In this document: positions 1-7,900 of the stretch, piece by piece
How positions within the stretch are numbered: position 1 is the first letter of the stretch
Layout of the letters: every line of letters begins with the position of its first letter
Assembly (NCBI GenBank): GCA_947168395.1
Contig: CAMVLT010000033.1
Span: 1 to 39,843 of the forward strand
Reading direction: 5' to 3'
DNA length: 39,843 nucleotides
DNA from: an uncultured Prevotellaceae bacterium
GTDB taxonomy: Bacteria; Bacteroidota; Bacteroidia; Bacteroidales; Bacteroidaceae
The notes under the pieces: model-generated
The model's database searches: none
Told to the model about the DNA's origin: nothing
Seen by the model: the letters and a program-made list of their open reading frames with translations, nothing else
Position numbers and translations under genes: made by a program

Positions 1-96
1 GATTCTGGGAAGCACATAGTTATCCACCTCCTCCACCTTGGTACAAGCCATCAGCGTCATGAAGATGGCACATAGAGATATTAATTTCTTCATCAT
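1..96 (-). CDS. Lipoprotein, N-terminus only (cut by window edge)
   Basis: Reading the minus strand from a double ATG at 94-96/91-93 gives 32 codons that run off the window. The peptide starts MMKKLISLCAIF and has a hydrophobic stretch ending in LMAC followed by TKVEEVD. This is a type II (lipoprotein) signal peptide with the lipidated Cys near residue 18 and a polar mature start. A TACTTTTG -7 box lies just upstream at 105-112. The product should be an outer-membrane or periplasmic lipoprotein. Too little is visible to name a family. Confidence 0.65.
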   Translation of the reverse strand, partial: MMKKLISLCAIFMTLMACTKVEEVDNYVLPRI

Positions 97-305
97 TTAG
101 TTGGCAAAAGTACACACTTATTTTCAGTCCACCAAATATTTTTCGCAGAAGGAATCATGGGGACGGTTCTTGTGATCATTTCATTTGCTACAATTATTGT
201 ATTACTCCGAAAGAGGCACCTGTCAGTCTTGCAAGCTGGCGAATGCCGACACAAAATGACATGGCGAATCCCAGTACCGCTAAGCTTTCTTGCTTGTCGT
301 GGCAT
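93..305 (-). pseudogene. Decayed Y1/REP-associated (RAYT-like) transposase start
   Basis: The minus-strand frame from ATG 303-305 begins MPRQARKLSGTGIRHVILCR. This resembles the conserved opening of Y1 transposases of the IS200/IS605-related, REP-associated type, usually MPRQAR(K)..TGIYHV(M)LRG. The similarity stops after about 20 residues: the HUH motif and catalytic Tyr are absent, and the frame runs into the lipoprotein start region. A -7 box (TACTTTTG) sits upstream at 333-340. I read it as a remnant rather than a working gene. The family call rests on a short motif recalled from memory. Confidence 0.45.
105..112 (-). promoter_or_regulatory. Bacteroidetes -7 box for the lipoprotein gene
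   Basis: Minus-strand TACTTTTG fits the TAnnTTTG consensus. It lies 9 bp from the first ATG of the lipoprotein gene, giving a very short leader. Confidence 0.5.
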
Positions 306-332
306 CGTACGTCGTTTTCTTGTTAGACTATG

Positions 333-340
333 CAAAAGTA
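333..340 (-). promoter_or_regulatory. -7 box upstream of the transposase remnant
   Basis: Minus-strand TACTTTTG matches TAnnTTTG, 28 bp upstream of the MPRQAR start codon. It is probably a leftover promoter. Confidence 0.35.
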
Positions 341-445
341 ATAACATTTTTCTAAACTGCCAAATTATTCGACGGAAAAATGATCACGAGCGCTCGGCTA
401 TGCCGCTTCGCTTGCGAAGAACCGTCACCGGTGAAATCACTGGTG

Positions 446-781
446 AAAAACACCTAACCTCCTACCTGAATCTTCCAGAATGCCTTTCTATAAAGGCATT
501 TCCGTTAGGTAGGTGTTTCGCAAACACCTACCTGACACCTACCTATTTCTATCTATCACCTCAAGGTACCAGTCAAGGTAGGTGTTAGGTAGGTGTTTGC
601 GAAACACCTACCTCGCTGAAACCCCAGTCCACAAAGGCATTTTCGAAGATTTAGGTAGGAGGTTAGGTGTTTTCCGAAAATTCTTTTTTTTCTTTATCCC
701 CAATTCCAAACCTCCAGAGTTTAGTTACGGTAAACCCAAAGTTTAGTTACGGTAAACCCTGGGTTTACCCTACCCAAACTC
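446..781 (+). repeat. Palindromic word-repeat element A (word ACCTACCT) with tail
   Basis: The element has two arms in inverted orientation, about 446-560 and 565-672, each built from copies of ACCTACCT/ACACCTAAC set in a fixed scaffold (AATCTTC.. then GCCTTT..AAGGC, then an inverted AGGTAGGTG). A KpnI-like GGTACC lies between them. A tail at 717-781 follows, made of TTTAGTTACGGTAAACCC repeats and their inverse. An inverted near-copy lies at 13654-13985, and a related form flanks vapE at 37490-39182. No convincing gene lies inside; open frames here translate the repeat. Confidence 0.85.
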
Positions 782-795
782 CCCATGTCGCCGTC

Positions 796-968
796 CTACT
801 TCACTACAATCTTCCTGCCGTCCTGGATATACACACCCTTCAGCGGCTGCTCCAACAATCGGCGGCCTCTCCTAACCAGGGGAGGAGACTTCCCTTGCCA
901 CAGCCAGCCATCAGGGCCATAGCCATGAGCAGCGTCAGCACGAAAGAATCACTACGTCGCGTCATCAT
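796..968 (-). pseudogene. Broken lipoprotein gene with a T9SS-like C-terminal end
   Basis: From ATG 966-968 the minus strand encodes MMTRRSDSFVLTLLMAMALM then AGC, a clean lipoprotein signal peptide with lipobox LMAGC. It reaches a stop after about 36 residues. In another frame the same stretch ends with LKGVYIQDGRKIVVK and a stop at 796-798. That ending resembles the closing residues of many Bacteroidales secreted proteins, of the GVYIxxGKKVVxK kind. A short GC-rich hairpin repeat (866-894) sits between the two pieces. This looks like an internal deletion that joined the two ends of a once larger exported protein. Confidence 0.6.
866..894. repeat. Short GC-rich hairpin repeat (degenerate copy)
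   Basis: CCTCTCCTAACCAGGGGAGG forms a hairpin and resembles the CCCTCCC-loop-GGGAGGG family found elsewhere in the window. It lies between the two halves of the broken lipoprotein gene. Confidence 0.45.
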
Positions 969-972
969 ACTG

Positions 973-980
973 CAAAGTTA
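973..980 (-). promoter_or_regulatory. -7 box of the broken lipoprotein gene
   Basis: Minus-strand TAACTTTG followed by CA lies 5 bp before the ATG. It is a good TAnnTTTG match, identical to those of mscS, the 498-aa porin and vapE. Confidence 0.45.
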
Positions 981-1051
981 CGAATAATTCTTTAATCGCC
1001 ATAGTTTTTATCGGATTATTTTTCATTCTCCTAACCAAATGTCTGGGATAC

Positions 1052-1966
1052 TTATAGCATCAGCATAACCAGGACGGGAATGGTAAGCATGGAAAGGAGG
1101 GTGGTGATGAAGGTCACCTCGGTAATCATGGTGGTGTCTTTCTCGTATTTCAGACAGAGGATGGTGCCGTAGGTGGCCACGGGCATGGCAATGACCACGG
1201 TATTGATGTTGACGACGAACTCGGAGAAGTCCAGCGCCCTGGTGAGGTAGTAGACACCTAAGGGCAGAATGACCAGTCGCAGGGCGGTGGTGAGGTAGAC
1301 AGTCAGGTTACCCATCAGCGAGCGCAGCGGCAACTGCGACATAGAGGAGCCGATAATCAGCAGGGCTGCAGGAACGGTGATGTTGCCCAGCATGGTCAGC
1401 GGCTGGCTCACGGCTTCGGGTATGTTGTCAATCTCGAGTGCCACGATGCCCATTGTCAGGTAGGCCGCCAGCATCGGCGTTGAATAGAGTACTTTTTTCT
1501 CGAAGCGCGACTTACCCACCTCGCTTTTCCCCGTGATGAGCATGGTACCGACCGTAAACACCGTAAACGTGTTTACCACGTTCAGCACGGCAGCATAGAA
1601 CACTGCCTCGTGGCCGAAGATGGATGCCACAACGGGATAGCCCATGAAACCCACGTTGCCGAACATGAGGGCAAAGCCAATGGCTCCCTCATCGGCTTTT
1701 CTCTTAGTCAGGTAGCGGGGCAGCAGAAAGGCCACTGTCGTCAGCACGACGTAGGTGATGACGCTGATGGCTAATAGCGGCAGAATAAACCGGCGGTCGG
1801 GCAGCGTGCCCGTCATGGCCGACGAAAGAATGAGGGCGGGACAGGTGATATTGATGACCAAGCGCGACAACTGACGGTCGAAATCGCCGCCTAAGTAGCC
1901 GAGCTTACCCGCCGCGTAGCCTACGAGGACGAGCAGGAAGAGGGTCATCATTACTTCGAACATCAC
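1052..1966 (-). CDS. AEC-family (auxin efflux carrier-like) transporter
   Basis: The 304-residue protein is almost wholly hydrophobic, with about ten membrane segments. The first starts at residue 1 (MMFEVMMTLFLLVLVGYAAG) and is followed by GYLG and a second segment with ITCPALILSS. This pattern, with a central loop near residues 150-160 and a mirrored second half, is that of AEC/Mem_trans inner-membrane carriers. Substrates vary in the family (malate, malonate, amino acids), so none is assigned. It starts 9 bp after the sprA stop and is probably co-transcribed with ruvA-sprA, though no functional link is evident. Confidence 0.85.
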   Translation of the reverse strand: MMFEVMMTLFLLVLVGYAAGKLGYLGGDFDRQLSRLVINITCPALILSSAMTGTLPDRRFILPLLAISVITYVVLTTVAFLLPRYLTKRKADEGAIGFALMFGNVGFMGYPVVASIFGHEAVFYAAVLNVVNTFTVFTVGTMLITGKSEVGKSRFEKKVLYSTPMLAAYLTMGIVALEIDNIPEAVSQPLTMLGNITVPAALLIIGSSMSQLPLRSLMGNLTVYLTTALRLVILPLGVYYLTRALDFSEFVVNINTVVIAMPVATYGTILCLKYEKDTTMITEVTFITTLLSMLTIPVLVMLML

Positions 1967-1975
1967 TTCACAAAC

Positions 1976-4900
1976 TTATCGTGTCAACGAGAACTTGAGC
2001 GAGAAGCCAAAGTCGCGGGTGGTCGTCGGGTAGCTGCTCGACGACAGCAACGGGGTATTGGTCTGGCGGTCGTAGTAGAACGTGAGGGTAAGCAGGCGGC
2101 TCAGGGTGTAGTCGGCGGCGAACGAAATCTTCAGCGCCGAGTTGCCGCTGCTGGCGGAGGACACGCCACTGGCAATGTCGCGGGTGATGGCAGCCTGCGA
2201 ACGCAGCGAGAAGTCGGCACGCATATTGAGGTCGCGGTTGACACCCCCCTTCGACTTCGACTGCTGCGACTTGCCGGCATCGTTCTGCGACTGGTTGCCG
2301 TTGCGGTTCTTGGAGCCTTTAGCCTTACGTTTGGACGAGCCGAAGAGGTTGAGCTTGAAGTCGCTGATTTTATAGCCCAGGCCGATGACCCAGTCATTGG
2401 AACGCGACTCGTTCAGCTGGACGCTGGTCATCGAGAGGTTCAGCACACGGGTGGTGCGGTACTCCAACTTCACGGTCATATTGTTCTGCAACGTCACGTC
2501 CATACCCAAAAGCGGCGAGAAGGCCTCGTTGATGCTGACGGTCGAGATGTTGTACATGCTGGAGGGCGAGAGGGTGCCGTCGGTAGCCTGGACGAAGCCA
2601 AGGTCGCCCATGTACTGCAGCCACGAGCTGTAGCTGGCGTAAGAGCCGATGGCAAATACCGACTTGTAGGCGTGGTTGATGTTGACACTCTTGAAGCGGT
2701 CGGCAAACCAGGGAATCTTCGACAGTCCGCTGTAGCGCACCGTCCAGTTGGGCAGCATGCGGGTGATGGCGGGGAAGATGTCGAGCGACCCGCCGGAGCC
2801 TGTAGTATAGGCAGCCAGGAAAGCGGGCACGAGCACGTCGGCCGAGTACTGGTTGACCTGCCCGACGGAGGCCGGCGCATCGGCATAGAGTGACTGCACA
2901 CGGTCGCGATACTGGGGTATCAGCTCACAGAACTTGTTGAACGCCCGTGAGGGGTAGCCGGAGTTGGCATCGCCGACACCCTCGAAGGCCGAGCCGATAG
3001 ATATGGTGGTCATGTTGAACGAACCGCTGCGCGTAGTGGGTGAGCCTTCGTACATATACTGCACACTCTGGGCGCTGTTGACGGTACGCGAGGCATTGAG
3101 GTCGATCTTCAGGTCGCGGACGGGTTCGACGGTAGCCCTGAGCTGTAAATCCTCAACGGTGGACGAGGTGCAGGGCGTGGCCACGGATTCGTCCATCAGC
3201 AGCCAGTTGTTCTCACGGGCCTTGTCGAGATAGCTGTCGCCGGCTAAGCCGAAGGCGAAGTCCAGGCCTGGAGCGAGAACGCTGCCCGTGCGCTGGCCGA
3301 AGGCATCGCCGACGTTGGGCATGAATCCCGGCAGAGTCATAGAGCGCTGGTTGCGGTAGCTGATGTTCACCGTACGCACCATCATGAGCAGGCGGCTCAC
3401 CTGCTGGACCGGCTCATACCACCACTGGTTGTCCAACGGTTCTTTGGTGATGACACTCAGGCTGAGCTTTACCCCATCCCCTCCCGAAGGGAGTGGAGCT
3501 TTATCAGCTTGCTTTGTAGAATCAACGGCAAGGGTATCTACGCCCCCCTTCTTTCGGGAGGAGCGGGAGGTGGGCTTCTTCGGTAGCCATACCACGATGC
3601 TGTTCTCGTCCTTCACCTTCCACTTCAGCTGCACCTGCTTGCCGTCCTGTCCCTTGGCCGAGATGATGAGGCGCTTCGACTTCTTGCCGTGCTGCACAGT
3701 CAGGGTGGTATCGGCTGTCAGGGTGATTTCCTTCTGGAAGGCATTCTTGTTCTTGGGCAGTGCCTTGGCCTCCTTGGCATCGTCCTTGGCGGCTTTCTTT
3801 GCCTCGGCGGCTTTGTCGGCCTCGGCCTTGTCGGCAGGTTTCTTTTCGTTCTTGGTGTTTTTCTTTTCCGTCTTCTTGGCAGGTGCTTTCTTGAAGCGGT
3901 CGTTGACCTTCTTGAGGAATGGCGAATGGTTGTAGAGCGTCTCCAGATTCAAGGCACCGTTGACGTTGATGTTGCGGTTGTTGGTGATGACGTTGCCCAA
4001 CGAGGTTCCGTTTTCCAAATCCGTACCACGTACCCAGGAGTAGGTGGCGTTGTAGGAAGCGTCGCTGTTGAGCCAGTCGAAGATGGGCAGCTTGTTGAGC
4101 GGCAACTGATAGGAGGCGGTAAACGTCTGCCTATAGTCCAAGGGGATGCCCCAGTGCAGGATGCTCTGCTTGACCGAGTCTTTCCAGGCGGCATAGCGTT
4201 CGGGGTACAGGTCCTTGTTCACCGGCGTATAGGGTTCCTCGATCTGTGCCCGGGTGGCACTCTGGAAGTTGGCGTGCAGGTTCTTAGTCAAGTCCCAGCG
4301 CAGTTGGAAATCACGGTTCCAGAGGAACTGTTCGTTGAACGACAGGGGCAGGTTGGGGTTCTCGGTATTCTCGAGGTCGCGTTCCTGCAATTCATAGTAA
4401 TTGCGGGTCATCTCGGTGTTGAAGGCAATGGTCTGCGGCAGGTAATTGAAACCTAAAGCCTTGGGGAAGTTCAGCCACTTGGACTTGCCTTTCACGTTCT
4501 TGAACGGTTCCCACGTCTTGTAGACGGGTGAGTAGTTGTAGTTCAGTCCGCCGCGCCACTCGTCATCGTTCTCGTAGATGGTAGTCTCGCCGGCAGTGTG
4601 GTTGTGGCGGTGGCTGTAGCTGAAGCTGAAGTTGGCAGGGTCATAAGGCATGGGGTGCCGCTTGGTCTTGATGCCGATGCGGGCATTGGAGAGCGAGAAG
4701 TTGCGCGACAGGTTACGGGTCACGGCTATCGACTCCACCGAGTCGCGCTCATGGGCAGTCATGGCATCGAGGGCTTCATCCAGTTCCATGTCGGTGTCCA
4801 ACGGGTTATACTTCGGACGCACCTCGTCCTTGCTCACGGAGTAATAGACGGGTATGGTGACCTTCGCCTTTTCGGGGAAGAACTTACCCAGTTCGAAATT

Positions 4901-7900
4901 GGCCGTCACGGAGTACGACTTCTGGGTATCGGTAGACCGCTGCATCACGCTCTCCTCCAAGCCTCCGAAACCATCGGTCACGTAGCGGCCCGTCAGGTTG
5001 ACGCTGCCAAAGTCGCTCAGCTGCACATTGAGGGCACCCGAGGCAGCCCAGCCTCCTTCATTATTATACTCGCGCAGGCGAAGCTCGTTGACCCACACCT
5101 CACCCGACTTCATGCTGCTCGACAGGTTGCGCACACCGATAATCATGGTCTTCACCTCGCCAAGGCTGGGGTTACCCATCACGCTCACCTTGTTGTTTGG
5201 CCTATCTTCATCGTACTGCGAGAACAGCTGGTTGAAGCTGACCTGCCCCTCGGACTTGGCTTTGTTGCGCTCCTTCTTCAGCCTTGTAAACACGCTTAGG
5301 TCGATGTCGAGCATGTTGTCTGAGGGCCAAACCTTCGTGCGGTCAGCAGACGACTGCCACGAGTAACGGCCCTCGGGCGTCAGCTTCAGCGGAATCTCGT
5401 ACTCGTAGTAGTTGTTCTTGTAGTCGCTGCCTAAGCGGATGAAGACAGCCAGCTGGTCGTCCTGCAGGTTGGTGACGTTGGGCAGCAGGTGGTTGGCATG
5501 AACGAACATCTGCAGCCGCTTATACTGGCGCAGGTCGTAGTTCAGGTTCTTATAGACGGCCTTCGACTCGCCCTGACTCAGGTTCCTCACCGTCAGGCAG
5601 AGGGCCTGCTCGTTGTTCTCCACCAACTGCGGCTCGTTGGGGTCGGTGGCACGGCTGATGCCCGGCGGCAGGGTGTAGGCTACCGGTTGACGGTCGGTAT
5701 TCTCCTCGATGTTGACGGCACTCATCTCCATCGTACCCGTCTCGGCACCAGTGGCCGTCAGGAGGCTCTGTTTATACTGGCGCCACTGGCCACGCACCAG
5801 GTCGAGACTGCCGAAGCGCAACACGATGGGTTTCTCGAATCCCGTGAGGTACATACGCATGAAACGGATGCTGGTGAAGTCGTTGATATTGCCCACCCGC
5901 TCCTTGCACTCGGCCAAGGGGATGCGGAACTGATACCAGCGCACGGTCAGCGAGTCGCCGTTGCGCAGCTTCACGTAGCTGTCGCGGCGGTCGGTAATGT
6001 AGGTGTCGGAGGCCATGCCGTTGTTGTAGGCCTGCAAGTCGTCGTCGCTGATGCGGACACGGTACTGGAAATAGCGTTCGTACTCGTTCAGGGTATAGTC
6101 CTGGTTGATGTCCTCCACGTCGGGTCCCATCTTATAAGAAGTGTCGTACGACTCCGTGCGGTTATCGGTATCGGGCGAGTTGCCCTGCGGATTGTTGATG
6201 CGCTTATAGCGGTCCAGGATGCTGGTCTGGGCATCGTCGAAGTCAGAACCTCGATAGTAGTGGTAGTCGTCGGCGGCAGGGTCATTACGCCAGGCCTCGA
6301 GCAGCGAGTCGTTCTGCACCACCGTACCTATCTGGTCGAGCCACTCCTTGTAGGCACCGTAGGCACGCTCCTCGTCGTCGTTCATGCCATTGAGACCGAC
6401 ATCCTGCAGCACGCGGCTGCCTGTGGTCGTGGCAAAGGCGTAGGTCTGCGTAGCCTGCTCGGGAATCTTACCCCACTGCGTATAGCTGAAGGACTGACTT
6501 CCGTCGACGGGCATACCGCTCTCATAGAACTTCTTGCCGTCGCGCAGCACATCCTCCGACACTTCGCCAAGATTGATGTAGAGGTCGCCGGCATACTGGG
6601 CGGCAGTGCCGTCCCGACGCTGGTAGATAAAGGGGTCCATCAGCCAGAACTCCACATATTCTATATTAGCCTGCTCGAAGTCGGTGGTCTCCAGCTTGCG
6701 CATCATGCCACCCCACTTCTTCGACGGATTCGTCAGCGTACCGTCGGCATTGAACTGCGTAGTCAGGTTATACGGGCCACGCTCCTGCGGATAGTAGGCC
6801 AGATTGAGCACCGACAGCGTCGACGTGGCACCATTGTAGGTGGACTGGTCGCGATTGGGGTACAACTCCTTGACGTAGACCTCGCGCACACGGTGGTCGC
6901 TGAGCTGCTCAAGGTCGCTCTTGATATGGCCAGGAGTGAGGCTCGACGAACGGCGGGTGAACAGCGGGTCGACGGAGTACCACGCCAACAGGGCACGGTC
7001 GTAGCCCGAGGTGACGCCCGTCTTGTCGTTGTAGTTCTCGATACGTGTCGGCACACTCGACAGCGACCACGACTTCGGGTCGATGACGCTGATCAGCTCC
7101 TTCGTGTTCTCGAAGTCGTCCAGATAGGAAGCGTTATCCTGTGTACCGCTGGCACGACCAGCTATGAGCTGGGCAAACTCGCCCGTCAGCTGTATCTGCG
7201 AAGGCTGCGTCACGTGCAGCAACGGTATCTTGTTCAGTATGTTGGTCAGCCACTGCGACTCCTTCTTCCAACTAAGGTTCAGGCCCCACAGGGTATTGTT
7301 CAGCGGCTCCTCGCCCATCGCCACCTTTGTGGTCAGTGCCTGCTCCGACAGATGCATCAGCGTACCACCGAGGATGAAGTTCTTGGAGAAGTCGTATTCC
7401 CAGTTGATGCCGTACATCGTCTTGCGCTGCATACCGTAGTCGGTATTCGACTCCAACGAGACGTTGACGTTCGTGCCTGCATCGATAATGCTCTGGTTGA
7501 TGATGGTCACCTCGCCTGCATAGTAGTCTACTGAGTAGTCGGAGCCTTCCTGCAACGTGACGCCACCAGCCGTCACCACTACCGAACCCTGCGGCACATT
7601 GGTAGCACCCAGCGAAATAACGTTGGCACTCTTGCCCTTGAACTGTCCCGTCATCAGGAACTTGTCCTTCTCGGCCGTCTGCTTGGCTATGGTCTTCGTC
7701 GAGTCATACAGCTGGTCAAACACGTACTTGTCGGCCACGTCGCCCAGTCCGGCTGCCTTAATCTTTTTGCGCAGATAGTCGCCGAACGGCTCTGCCGAGG
7801 GCAGGAAGATACGGCCGTTGCTGACAGTATAGCCCTGCACGAAGTCGAACTGCCCATTGGGGTGTGCCTTCATATTGTTGTCCAAACGGTCACAGCCCAA

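Noticed and set aside
157..588. 143-aa plus-strand frame
   Set aside because: Its second half translates element A and its first half is antisense to the transposase remnant. No protein-like features.
446..781. Possible CRISPR array
   Set aside because: The repeats are short words in both directions with unequal gaps, there are no unique spacers of constant length, and no cas genes are present. Same for 27668-28069 and 37490-39182.
5489..7534. 681-aa open frame on the plus strand opposite sprA
   Set aside because: It is the shadow of the high-GC sprA frame. It has no signal, domain or promoter, its composition is typical of an antisense frame, and SprA is a clear family match.
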